NCBI RefSeq assembly: GCF_014642735.1
Contig: NZ_BMIV01000004.1
Location: 150,500 to 214,499, forward strand
Origin: Paracoccus acridae
GTDB lineage: Bacteria; Pseudomonadota; Alphaproteobacteria; Rhodobacterales; Rhodobacteraceae
DNA: 64,000 nt
Direction of reading: 5' to 3'
The position numbers and the translations under genes are program-made. The notes beneath the pieces were generated by a model that was given only the letters and a program-made list of their open reading frames with translations, did not search any database and was not told the origin of the DNA. Each line of letters opens with the position of its first letter. Positions within the stretch are counted from its first letter, which is position 1. This document shows, piece by piece, positions 1-12,923 of this stretch.

Positions 1-825
1 CCCGCCCGCATAGCAGGCCTGCGGGCAGAAGGCGCGCAGCCACATGTAGTCGCCCGGTCCCACCTCGACCCAGTCGCGGTTCAGGCGATAGACGGCCTTG
101 CCCTCCAGCACGAACAGGCCGTGTTCCATCACATGCGTCTCGGCAAAGGGGATCGAGCCGCCCGGCTTGAAGGTCACCACGGTGATGTGCATGTCGTGGC
201 GCAGGTCGGCCGGGTCCATGAAGCGGGTGGTGCCCCAGGCCCCGCCGGTGTCGGGCATCATCGAGGGCGCAATGTCCTGTTCCTGGGCGACGATCGGGTC
301 GGGCCGGTCCACGCCGTTGCAGGGCTGCCAGCGCTTGCGCCACCAGTGAAAGCCGGTGTTGCCGGGGGTGGTGTTTCTGACCGACCAGGCCGCGCCGGGG
401 GGCACATAGGCAAAGCCGCCGGGGGTCAGCAGATGCTCGGCCCCGTCGATGGTGACCGACATGGAGCCGCCGGTGACGAACAGGGCGTGCTGGATCTCGG
501 GGTCGTCGTCGGGGTGGTCCGATCCGCCGCCCTCGGCCAGTTCGACGATGTACTGGCTGAAGGTTTCCGCAAAGCCCGACAAGGGCCGGGCGATCATCCA
601 CATCCGCATGCCGGTCCAGCCGGGCAGGTAGGAGGTGACGATGTCGCGCATCACGGTGCGGGGGATGACCGCATAGGCCTCGGTGAAGACGGCCGTGTCG
701 GTGGTCATGCCGGTCTGCGGCGGCAGCCCCGCCACCGGTCCGGCATAGGGGATGCGCTGCGGATCGGCCCGCGGGACTTCGGCCACGTCGCCAGTCGGTG
801 CGCCGGCGGGGGGGAGGTCTTTCAT
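1..825 (-). CDS. allE: (S)-ureidoglycine aminohydrolase, 3' end cut by window
   Basis: Cupin-superfamily enzyme of the AllE/UGHY family, which in allantoin breakdown deaminates (S)-ureidoglycine to (S)-ureidoglycolate in the cytoplasm using a bound metal (family knowledge). From ATG 825, 275 codons are visible and the frame runs off the window edge. The family is about 260-280 residues, so only a short tail should be missing. Two cupin halves are seen: one around EIQHALFVTGG, and a C-terminal one with HVMEHGLFVLEGKAVYRLN and YMWLRAFCPQACYAGG, the family hallmark with His/Glu/Gln metal ligands. The start is supported by an AGGAAG ribosome site 6 bases upstream. Another ATG at 830 runs into a stop after two codons. 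dctA lies next on the same strand; no other purine-catabolism gene is in the window. Confidence 0.9.
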   Translation of the reverse strand, partial: MKDLPPAGAPTGDVAEVPRADPQRIPYAGPVAGLPPQTGMTTDTAVFTEAYAVIPRTVMRDIVTSYLPGWTGMRMWMIARPLSGFAETFSQYIVELAEGGGSDHPDDDPEIQHALFVTGGSMSVTIDGAEHLLTPGGFAYVPPGAAWSVRNTTPGNTGFHWWRKRWQPCNGVDRPDPIVAQEQDIAPSMMPDTGGAWGTTRFMDPADLRHDMHITVVTFKPGGSIPFAETHVMEHGLFVLEGKAVYRLNRDWVEVGPGDYMWLRAFCPQACYAGG

Positions 826-853
826 GTCATTGCTTCCTTTCAGGACCACGGGA

Positions 854-2185
<1,332 letters not shown>

Positions 2186-2244
2186 GTCGATTTTCTCCCT
2201 GACAGAGGCGGCGTTCATGCGCCGCTTTTGAGTGCCAAGAAGTG

Positions 2245-2273
2245 TTGGGCGAATCCCTATTCCTGTCTAATAT
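2245..2273 (+). promoter_or_regulatory. Sigma70-type promoter for the LysR gene
   Basis: TTGGGC (2245-2250), a 17-base spacer, then TAATAT (2268-2273), about 30 bases upstream of the LysR start. It lies in the short divergent dctA/LysR gap, so a LysR operator here could act on both genes. Confidence 0.45.
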
Positions 2274-2303
2274 TGTTTTTATGCCGATCCATATGGTTTC
2301 GAT

Positions 2304-3218
2304 ATGAGAATACGCCAGCTGCAATGTTTCGTCGTTCTGGCCGAGGAGCTGAACTTCACCCGCGCGGCCAGGCGCCTGAACATGTCGCAACCGCCGCTGA
2401 GCCTGCAAATCCAGGCGCTTGAACGGACGGTCGGCACCGCGCTGTTTCAGCGGACCAGCCGCAGGATGACCCTGACAAGCGCGGGCGAGGTGTTCCTGCG
2501 CCGAGCCCGCAGCATCCTGGCCCAGCACGACCGCGCCCTGCTTGAGGTGCAGGAAGTGCTGTCGGGCCAGCATGGAACGCTGGATATCGGCGCGACGGGA
2601 TCCATTCTCCGCGCGGGGCTGGCAGACCTTCTGGCGCAGTTCTGCCGCGCGCATCCCTTGATCAGCGTCCGGCTGCACGAGCAGGCCCCCGCATTGCAGG
2701 TCAGCGATCTGCTGAGTGGCCGCATGGATATCAGTTTCAATCGCTCGGTTCCGTATCATGACGACCTGAGTTGCCAGCTTGCCTGGCGCGAGGAGCTGGT
2801 CGTCCTGTTGCCCCCGGATCATCCACTGGGTGCCGAACGCAGCTTGAGCATCGACGATCTTCGGCACGAGCAGCATGTCATCCTGCGGCCCGACAGTTCC
2901 GATTTCGCGGCCTTCATTCTGTCGATCCTGACCCAAGGGGGCGCGCGACCGCGTGTTTCCCAGCAGGTGATCGATGCGCAATCCATTCCAAGCCTGGTTT
3001 CTGCCGGTTTCGGAATAGGCCTTGTTCCGGCAGGCATCGCGGCGACGGCCGGACCGCTGATCCACCGGCCGATCGCACCCGATCCCCCGGTGTCGGACAT
3101 CTTTGCAGTCTATCGCCGGGGCGAAACCACGCCGGCGCTTGCCGCCCTTCTGGCGACACTTCAGAAGTCGTTCCCGCAAGACAGGGAGGAGAAGCAGCGG
3201 GCCGCTGTGCTGGACTGA
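2304..3218 (+). CDS. LysR-family transcriptional regulator
   Basis: 304 residues, typical for LysR proteins. An N-terminal winged helix-turn-helix (residues about 1-60, RIRQLQCFVVLAEELNFTRA and SQPPLSLQIQALE) is followed by a periplasmic-binding-protein-like effector domain to the C-terminus. It is divergent from dctA across about 120 bases, the usual arrangement for a LysR protein and its target, so control of C4-dicarboxylate uptake is the best guess. The start is ATG 2304, where the helix-turn-helix begins correctly, although no strong ribosome site precedes it. Its stop at 3218 directly abuts the glpR stop on the other strand. The effector cannot be told from sequence. Confidence 0.9.
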   Translation: MRIRQLQCFVVLAEELNFTRAARRLNMSQPPLSLQIQALERTVGTALFQRTSRRMTLTSAGEVFLRRARSILAQHDRALLEVQEVLSGQHGTLDIGATGSILRAGLADLLAQFCRAHPLISVRLHEQAPALQVSDLLSGRMDISFNRSVPYHDDLSCQLAWREELVVLLPPDHPLGAERSLSIDDLRHEQHVILRPDSSDFAAFILSILTQGGARPRVSQQVIDAQSIPSLVSAGFGIGLVPAGIAATAGPLIHRPIAPDPPVSDIFAVYRRGETTPALAALLATLQKSFPQDREEKQRAAVLD

Positions 3219-3983
3219 TCACGGATCGGCGGTCGCGACGATGACGCGCGTTCCGGCGCCCTCGCACACCTTGGCCAGGGCTTCCGGTACCGGCTGGTCG
3301 ATGAACAGCGCGTCCAGTTCGCCCAGCGACACGACCCGGATCGGGGCCTTCTGCGCCAGCTTGGCCGAATCCGTCACCAGCCAGCGTTCGCGTGCCTGGC
3401 GCAGGATGGCGCGGCTGACGCGGACCTCGGCCATGTCGAAGTCCAGCAGGTCGCCGTCCTCGTCCAGGGCGGAACAGCCGATGATGGCATAATCCGTCTT
3501 GAAGTTCGCCATGAACTCGCTGGTCAGGTCGCCGACAAGCCCGCCGTCCGACCGCCGCAGCAAGCCGCCCGCGACCAGCACCTCGCAGCTTTCGTTGGCG
3601 GCAAGGATGTTGGCCACGTTCATGTTGTTCGTGACCACGGTCAGGTTGCGGTGGCGCAGCAGGGCGCGGGCGACCGCCTCGGTCGTGGTGCCGATGTTGA
3701 GGATGACGGAACTGTTGTCGGGGATCTGGGCGGCGCAGGCGCGGCCGATGGCGGCCTTGGCGCCCTCGTTCATCCGCCTGCGTTCCTCATAGGCGATGTT
3801 GCTGGCGCCGCTGCGCAGGATGGCGCCGCCATGGACGCGGTCCAGCACGCCTTGGTCGGCCAGTTCGGCCAGGTCGCGGCGGATCGTCTGGGGGGTCACC
3901 TCCAGCCGCGCGGACAGTTCCTCGACGCTGGCGCGGCCCGAAGCGCGCACGACTTCAAGGATCTGCATCTGCCTGATGTTCAT
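3219..3983 (-). CDS. glpR: DeoR-family repressor GlpR
   Basis: 254-residue DeoR-type repressor. The N-terminal helix-turn-helix (MNIRQMQILEVVRASGRASV... VTPQTIRRDLAEL) is followed by a sugar-phosphate-binding DeoR_C domain with NIGTTTEAVARALL and the late motif VSRAILRQARERWLVTDSAKL. DeoR repressors release DNA on binding a phosphorylated sugar; glycerol-3-phosphate is the expected signal from context (inference). It is divergent from glpD, and a clear inverted repeat lies over the glpD promoter between the two starts. Its 3' end abuts the LysR gene with no terminator space. Confidence 0.92.
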   Translation of the reverse strand: MNIRQMQILEVVRASGRASVEELSARLEVTPQTIRRDLAELADQGVLDRVHGGAILRSGASNIAYEERRRMNEGAKAAIGRACAAQIPDNSSVILNIGTTTEAVARALLRHRNLTVVTNNMNVANILAANESCEVLVAGGLLRRSDGGLVGDLTSEFMANFKTDYAIIGCSALDEDGDLLDFDMAEVRVSRAILRQARERWLVTDSAKLAQKAPIRVVSLGELDALFIDQPVPEALAKVCEGAGTRVIVATADP

Positions 3984-4074
3984 CCGCTTCCCTGCCCACC
4001 CGCCGTGGTTTCGCGCCCCGGATCCAGAAGACCCCTTGCAACGCCTGTGTCAAGCGAAACAAAATGCGCGAAAG

Positions 4075-4122
4075 CGAACATCCATGTTGACAGATCGCGT
4101 GCGTGGATGTTCGAATTGAACA
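4075..4122 (+). promoter_or_regulatory. glpD promoter with putative GlpR operators
   Basis: A consensus -35 TTGACA at 4087-4092 is flanked by a 10-base perfect inverted repeat, CGAACATCCA (4075-4084) and TGGATGTTCG (4104-4113). The right arm continues into a second dyad, TGTTC-N5-GAACA at 4108-4122. The repeated core ATGTTCG resembles the E. coli GlpR half-site as I remember it (WATKYTCGWW). The -10 is poor (TTCGAA or TCGAAT near 4110-4116). The dyads cover the -35/-10 spacer, as expected for repression of glpD, and lie 100-150 bases from glpR. Confidence 0.6.
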
Positions 4123-4136
4123 CGGGGAAGTGAGGA

Positions 4137-5690
4137 ATGGCTATGTCGGCGACGGATCTGTTCGTCATCGGTGGGGGCATCAACGGCACGGGGATCGCCC
4201 GGGACGCCGCCGGCCGGGGCCTGTCCGTCCGGCTTGCGGAACAGGGCGACCTTGCGGGGGCGACCAGCAGCGCCTCGACCAAGCTGTTCCATGGCGGGCT
4301 GCGCTATCTGGAGTTCCTGGAGCTGCGCCTAGTCCGCGAGGCCCTGCGTGAGCGCGAGGTCCTGTTGCGCGCCATGCCCCATATCGCCTGGCCGATGCGC
4401 TTCGTCCTGCCGCTGGACCCGAAGATGCGGTTCGCGGGCAAGACGCCGGTATCGCGGATCCTGTCGGTGCTGATGCCCTGGGGACGTGGGCACCGCCCCA
4501 ACCTGGTGATCCGAGCGGGGCTGTTCCTGTATGACAACCTGGGCGCGCGGGAAATCCTGCCCGGCACCTCGACGCTGGACCTGCGCCAGGCACCCGAGGG
4601 TGCGCCGCTTCAGGACCGCCTGACCCGCGCCTATGAATATTCGGACGCCTGGGTGGACGATGCCCGGCTTGTCGTCCTGAACGCCCGCGATGCCGCCGCG
4701 CGCGGGGCGGACATCATCGTCGGATCGAAGGTGACCGAGGCCCGGCGCGAGGCCGAGGGCTGGCTGGTCCGCCTGTCCGACGGCCGAGAGTTCCGCGCCA
4801 AGGTGCTGGTCAATGCGGCGGGTCCCTGGGTCGGCAGGGTGATCCACGACGTGGCGCATCTGCCCAGCAACGAAGGGGTGCGGCTGGTGCGGGGCAGCCA
4901 TATCGTCACGCGGCGGCTGTTCGATCACCAGAAGGCCTATTTCCTGCAGGGACAGGATGGGCGGATCGTCTTTGCGATCCCCTATGAACGCGACTTCACC
5001 CTGATCGGCACGACCGACGTGGATCATGATGGACCGCCCGACCGCGCCGTCTGCACGCCCGAGGAGGTGGATTACCTTTGCCGCTTCGTGTCCGGCTACT
5101 TCAGGACGCCGGTAACCGCCGACGACGTGGTCTGGACCTATTCGGGGGTCCGGCCGCTTCACGACGACGGCGCGTCCACGGCGACTGCGGCGACGCGCGA
5201 TTACGTGTTGTCGCTGGATGACAGGGGCGCGCCCTGCCTGCATGTCTTCGGCGGCAAGATCACCACCTATCGCCGCCTGGCCGAGGCCGCATTGGCGAAG
5301 CTGTCGCCGCATCTGCCGGGCGCGGGCGCGGCCTGGACGGCGGGCGCGCATCTGCCCGGCGGCGACTTTCCGGTGGACGGGGCAGGTGCGCTGGCCCAGG
5401 CGCTGCGGCGCGACCATCCTTTCCTGACCGAGGACTGGGCCAACCGGCTGGTGCGGGCCTATGGCACCGAGGCGGCGCTTGTTCTTGGCGGCGCCCGGAC
5501 GGCTGCCGACCTTGGGCGCGACTTCGGCGCGACGTTGACGGAAGCCGAACTGCGCTGGATGATCGAACGGGAATGGGCGCGCGATGCCCAGGGTGTCCTG
5601 TGGCGGCGATCCAAGCTGGGCCTGCGCCTGACGCCAGAACAGGTCGCGGCCGTCGAGGATTACATGGCAAGCGAAAGGGCCGCGGCATGA
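4137..5690 (+). CDS. glpD: Aerobic glycerol-3-phosphate dehydrogenase GlpD
   Basis: FAD-dependent, membrane-associated enzyme that oxidises sn-glycerol-3-phosphate to dihydroxyacetone phosphate and passes electrons to ubiquinone. 517 residues, normal length. The FAD-binding Rossmann motif GGGINGTGIARDAAGRG is near the N-terminus, with TSSASTKLFHGGLRYLE shortly after and the C-terminal DAO_C-type region. Two starts fit: ATG 4137, and ATG 4143 with TGAGGA 6 bases upstream, which I find slightly likelier and which removes only two residues. It is first gene of the glpDSTPQUV row and overlaps glpS by 4 bases (ATGA). Confidence 0.96.
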   Translation: MAMSATDLFVIGGGINGTGIARDAAGRGLSVRLAEQGDLAGATSSASTKLFHGGLRYLEFLELRLVREALREREVLLRAMPHIAWPMRFVLPLDPKMRFAGKTPVSRILSVLMPWGRGHRPNLVIRAGLFLYDNLGAREILPGTSTLDLRQAPEGAPLQDRLTRAYEYSDAWVDDARLVVLNARDAAARGADIIVGSKVTEARREAEGWLVRLSDGREFRAKVLVNAAGPWVGRVIHDVAHLPSNEGVRLVRGSHIVTRRLFDHQKAYFLQGQDGRIVFAIPYERDFTLIGTTDVDHDGPPDRAVCTPEEVDYLCRFVSGYFRTPVTADDVVWTYSGVRPLHDDGASTATAATRDYVLSLDDRGAPCLHVFGGKITTYRRLAEAALAKLSPHLPGAGAAWTAGAHLPGGDFPVDGAGALAQALRRDHPFLTEDWANRLVRAYGTEAALVLGGARTAADLGRDFGATLTEAELRWMIEREWARDAQGVLWRRSKLGLRLTPEQVAAVEDYMASERAAA

Positions 5691-6754
5691 CGCTGGAGCT
5701 TCGGGGCGTCACCAAGCAGGTTGCGGGCCAGGACTGGATCCACCCGACCGATCTTGTGCTGGCGCCCGGAAGCATGAACGTCCTGCTGGGTCCGACGCTG
5801 TCGGGCAAGACCACGCTGATGCGGCTGATGGCCGGGCTGGACCAGCCGACGACCGGGCAGATCCATTGGCAGGGCCAGGACGTGACCGGCCAGCGGGTGC
5901 AGGACCGGGGCGTCGCCATGGTGTACCAGCAGTTCATCAACTATCCCTCGATGACGGTCTATGACAACATCGCCTCGCCCCTGCGGCTGCAGCGTGTGGC
6001 GCGGGCCGAGATCGACCGCCGCGTGCGCGAGACGGCCGCGATGATGCGCCTGACCCCGATGCTGGACCGCCGCCCGCTGGAACTGTCGGGCGGCCAGCAG
6101 CAGCGCACGGCCCTGGCGCGCGCCCTGGTCAAGGGCGCCGGGCTGGTGCTGCTGGACGAACCGCTGGCGAACCTCGACTACAAGCTGCGCGAGGAGTTGC
6201 GGGCGGAAATCCCCCGCATCTTCGAGGCCTCGGGCGCGATCTTCGTCTATGCCACGACCGAACCCGAGGAGGCGCTGCTGCTGGGCGGCCATACCGCGAC
6301 CCTGTGGCAGGGCCGGGTGACGCAGTTCGGTCCCACGCCGCAGGTCTATCGCCGCCCGCAGGACGCGGTGACGGCGCGGGTCTTCAGCGACCCGCCGATG
6401 AACTTCAAGCCGGTGCAGGTTTCCGGCGGCGAGGCGATCCTGGACAGCGCCCGCTGGCTGGTGGATGTCCCGGATGGTCGCTATCTTGCCGGATTTCGCG
6501 CGCCCCATCTGACGCTGGAACCCGGGGCAGGGACCCTTGGCCTTTCGGCCCGGCTGGACGCGACCGAGATCACCGGGGCCGAAACCTATCTGCACCTTCG
6601 CCACGGCGATGATCGCTGGGTGGGCCTGGTGCCGGGCGTGCGCGACCTTTCCGCCGGCGCCGCGCTGACGGTCTGGCTGGATCCGGCGCATGTCTATCTG
6701 TTCGACGAAGGCGGCAGGCTTGCCCGCGCCGCCCCCTATGCACAGGCGGCGTGA
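5687..6754 (+). CDS. glpS: Glycerol ABC transporter ATP-binding subunit GlpS
   Basis: 355-residue ABC ATPase of the MalK/UgpC type, one of two nucleotide-binding subunits of the rhizobial-type GlpSTPQV glycerol importer. Walker A GPTLSGKT (35-42), signature LSGGQ (133-137) and Walker B LVLLDE (153-158) are present, but the switch (H-loop) histidine is replaced: YATTEPEEAL puts Thr191 where VTHD normally has His. A C-terminal OB-like regulatory region follows. The start ATG 5687 overlaps the glpD stop (ATGA); the stop overlaps the glpT start by one base (TGATG), so translation is coupled. Confidence 0.92.
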   Translation: MTLELRGVTKQVAGQDWIHPTDLVLAPGSMNVLLGPTLSGKTTLMRLMAGLDQPTTGQIHWQGQDVTGQRVQDRGVAMVYQQFINYPSMTVYDNIASPLRLQRVARAEIDRRVRETAAMMRLTPMLDRRPLELSGGQQQRTALARALVKGAGLVLLDEPLANLDYKLREELRAEIPRIFEASGAIFVYATTEPEEALLLGGHTATLWQGRVTQFGPTPQVYRRPQDAVTARVFSDPPMNFKPVQVSGGEAILDSARWLVDVPDGRYLAGFRAPHLTLEPGAGTLGLSARLDATEITGAETYLHLRHGDDRWVGLVPGVRDLSAGAALTVWLDPAHVYLFDEGGRLARAAPYAQAA

Positions 6755-7832
6755 TGGCCCAGATCACCTTCGACAACCTTGCCCACAGCTATCTTCCCGC
6801 GCCCAAGGCGGATGCGGACTGGGCGCTGAAGCCGATGTCGCTGACCTGGCGGGACGGCGGGGCCTATGCGCTGCTGGGAAGTTCGGGCTGCGGCAAGACC
6901 ACGCTGCTGAACATCATCTCGGGCCTGCTGCACCCGTCGCGCGGGCGGGTGCTGTTCGGCGACCGGAACGTCACCGACCTGTCCACGGCGGAACGCAACA
7001 TCGCCCAGGTGTTTCAGTTCCCGGTCGTCTATGACACCATGAGCGTGCGGGAAAACCTGGCCTTTCCGCTGAAGAACCGCGGGATGCCTGCCGACCAGAT
7101 CGCCGCGCGCGTGGATGCGGTGGCGCGCATGATCGGCATGACCGATACGCTGGACCGCCGCGCGCGCGGGCTGACGGCGGATGCCAAGCAGAAGATCAGC
7201 CTGGGCCGCGGCATGGTCCGGCAGGACGTGAACGCGATCCTGTTCGACGAGCCCCTGACCGTGATCGACCCGCAGATGAAGTGGGAACTGCGAACCCAAC
7301 TCAAGGCCCTGCACCGAGAGTTCGGCCACACGATGATCTATGTGACCCACGACCAGACCGAGGCGCTGACCTTCGCCGACGAGGTGGTGGTCATGTCCGA
7401 AGGCCGCGTCGTGCAGGCGGGCACGCCTCAGTCGCTGTTCGACGCCCCGGCGCATACCTTCGTGGGTTATTTCATCGGCTCGCCCGGCATGAACCTGCTG
7501 GATGCGGAAATCCAGGGCACGACCGCCCGCATCGCCGGGACCACGATCCCGCTGGCCGCGCCCTATGCGCCGCCGAAGGGTCGCGTGCAGATCGGCATCC
7601 GCCCCGACGCCGTGCGGCCGGCATCCGAAGGATTGCCCTTCCGCCTGATCCGCACCGAGGATGTGGGCCACCACCGCATCCTGCGCGGAGAGGTCGCGGG
7701 CGCACCCTTCAACCTCGTCGTCCCCGAGGATCAGCCGATCCCCGCCGCGTTCGACCGCGTGGCGCTGGACCCCGCGCGCATCGGCGTCTTTGTCGATGAC
7801 TGGCGCATCGAGCCGCTGGAAAGGGCCGCGTG

Positions 7833-7833
<1 letters not shown>
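6754..7833 (+). CDS. glpT: Glycerol ABC transporter ATP-binding subunit GlpT
   Basis: 359-residue second ABC ATPase of the glycerol importer (rhizobial naming; unrelated to the E. coli GlpT antiporter). Walker A GSSGCGKT (42-49), Walker B ILFDE (162-166) and the H-loop YVTHD (His199) are intact. The signature motif is degenerate: LTADAKQ at 140-146 in place of LSGGQ. These losses complement those of GlpS, predicting one consensus and one degenerate ATP site in the heterodimer. It starts at ATG 6754, overlapping the glpS stop by one base, and overlaps the glpP start at its own stop. Confidence 0.92.
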
Positions 7834-9510
<1,677 letters not shown>

Positions 9511-9511
<1 letters not shown>

Positions 9512-9912
9512 TGCGCGGGCGTTCCGTCAACCTGGGCTTTGCCGCCGCCGCCCTGCTGATGATGGCCGCCTTGGCATGGCTGTTCATGCTGGTCCCGGCC
9601 GAGGACGGGGTGCGGGAATGGACCGGCAGCCTCAATCCCGGCGGCTGGATGGCCTGGACCTTTCCGACCGCGCTGTTCTTCTGGGTGATCGCGGCGCTGC
9701 TGCTGCTTTTCACCTGGCTTGCCATCCGATCCCCCGAAACGCCCCGCAAGGGCGTTCTGGGCATCTGGACGACCCGGGGCGACCGGCTGTTCATCAGCCT
9801 GCTCGGCTCGGCCTTCATCAACCTTGCCTGGCTGGGTTTCGGGGGAACGCCCGCCTGGGGAGGATTGATCGTGTCACTGATCTACGCCGCGGCGGTGTTC
9901 CGCTGGGTGTGA
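9511..9912 (+). CDS. glpU: Small membrane protein GlpU (DUF2160)
   Basis: 133-residue protein with four hydrophobic segments (near LGFAAAALLMMAALAWLFML, FFWVIAALLLLFTWLAI, LFISLLGSAFINLAWLGF and the C-terminal GLIVSLIYAAAVF). It belongs to the small membrane proteins found in glpSTPQUV operons; its role in glycerol uptake is not settled. The start overlaps the glpQ stop (TGATG); 38 bases separate it from glpV. Confidence 0.85.
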
Positions 9913-9950
9913 AAACGGGCCGCCAAGGCCCATCCTGGGGAGGAGAAGAC

Positions 9951-11666
<1,716 letters not shown>

Positions 11667-11681
11667 CAGGCCTCGCGCCGA

Positions 11682-11707
11682 CGGGAACCCGGAAATCCGG
11701 GTTCCCG
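11682..11707 (+). terminator. Hairpin after glpV
   Basis: Perfect 11-base-pair stem CGGGAACCCGG / CCGGGTTCCCG around a 4-base AAAT loop, just after the glp operon. No T-run follows, so it may act as an mRNA 3' stabiliser or Rho-assisted end rather than a classical intrinsic terminator. Confidence 0.5.
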
Positions 11708-11767
11708 CCTTCGGAAAGCAAAGTGGGCAACGGATCGCAGCCCATTGTTGAAGCTTGCCGGATCAGA

Positions 11768-11804
11768 CAAAAACCAGCAGGGCGCGGGCACAAGCCGCGC
11801 CCTG
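11768..11804 (-). terminator. Intrinsic terminator of the alcohol dehydrogenase unit
   Basis: Read on the minus strand, a 10-base-pair stem CAGGGCGCGG / CCGCGCCCTG with a 7-base loop (11778-11804) is followed after CTGG by TTTTTG. It lies 10 bases after the stop of the minus-strand dehydrogenase. Confidence 0.7.
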
Positions 11805-11814
11805 TGGCGTTTCG

Positions 11815-12864
11815 TCAGGGCGCCTCGACGAGGATTTTCACATGGGATTTCTGGCTGGCCAGGGCCTCGAACCCCTCGTTCACGATATCGTCGATCGCGA
11901 TGCGCCGCGTGACCAGCTTGTCGGCGCTGAAATAGCCCTGGGTCATCAGCTCCATCACCGCCGGATAGACGTTGCGATAGGCGATGGTGCCCTGAAGCTG
12001 ACGTTCCTTCAGCACGACCGTGTTGGGCTGGAAGCCGGCATCGGCTTCCCAGGTCGAGACGATCAGGGTCTGCCCTTCGTGCCGCGTGGCGTCGATGCAT
12101 TGCGCAAGAACCTGCGGCACGCCTGTCACCTCGAAGGCGACATGCACGCCGCCGGTGGCCTTTCGGATCAGGCCGACGGCATCCGCCGCCGTTGGATCGG
12201 TGGCCGTCGTGGCACCAAGTTCCAGGGCTTTTTGCCGCCGCACCTCGGACGGTTCCACCACATGGATCTGCGCCGCCCCCGCGACCCGCAATGCCTCCAG
12301 CACCAGAAGCCCGATCGGGCTGGCGCCGAAGACCGCCGCCGTGTCGCCGGCCTTGATCTTCGACAGCCGGACGGCGTGCAGGGCCACGGCGGCAGGCTCG
12401 ACAAGTGCGCCTTGTTCCATCGACAGCCCCTCGGGCATCTTGTGGACCATGCGCGCCGGCACCACGGAATAGGCGGCAAAGCCGCCGTGACCGCCCGACA
12501 GCCCCACGAAGCCCAGCGAGTCGCACAGGTTGTATTTGCCGTCCCGGCAGGCGGCGCAGGTGCCGCAGGCAAAGATCGGCTCGATCGCCACGCGATCGCC
12601 GACCGCGACGCTGGTGACGCCCTCGCCCAACTCGGTCACGGTGCCGCAGTATTCGTGGCCCATGGTGATCGGTGCCTTGTCGTGGCTCAGCGGGTGGTCC
12701 TTCTCTACCGGCACGAAGATCGGACCCGCGAGGTATTCATGCAGGTCGCTGCCGCAGATCCCGGCCCAGGCGACCTTCACCTTGACCTCGCCCGGACCGG
12801 GGGTCGGTTCCGGGACATCCTCGACGCGGATGTCCTTCACGCCATGCCAACGTGCTGCTTTCAT
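11815..12864 (-). CDS. Zn-dependent alcohol/2,3-butanediol-type dehydrogenase
   Basis: 349-residue medium-chain dehydrogenase. Catalytic-zinc elements GICGSDLHEY and GHEYCGTV, a structural-zinc lobe CGTCAACRDGKYNLC and a Rossmann region AAVFGASPIGLLVLEA are visible. The best family match from memory is (R,R)-butanediol dehydrogenase; sorbitol or threonine dehydrogenase relatives are alternatives. ATG 12864 is chosen because MKAARWHG is the usual N-terminus; the frame is open upstream but that part is unlike the family. It lies 59 bases after the flavin monooxygenase, probably co-transcribed, so it may process the monooxygenase product or precursor (inference). Confidence 0.85.
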   Translation of the reverse strand: MKAARWHGVKDIRVEDVPEPTPGPGEVKVKVAWAGICGSDLHEYLAGPIFVPVEKDHPLSHDKAPITMGHEYCGTVTELGEGVTSVAVGDRVAIEPIFACGTCAACRDGKYNLCDSLGFVGLSGGHGGFAAYSVVPARMVHKMPEGLSMEQGALVEPAAVALHAVRLSKIKAGDTAAVFGASPIGLLVLEALRVAGAAQIHVVEPSEVRRQKALELGATTATDPTAADAVGLIRKATGGVHVAFEVTGVPQVLAQCIDATRHEGQTLIVSTWEADAGFQPNTVVLKERQLQGTIAYRNVYPAVMELMTQGYFSADKLVTRRIAIDDIVNEGFEALASQKSHVKILVEAP

Positions 12865-12923
12865 CTTGATCTCCGAACAAGGGGATGTGCGCCCGGCCAG
12901 GAGGCAGCCGGGCGCAAGATGCA

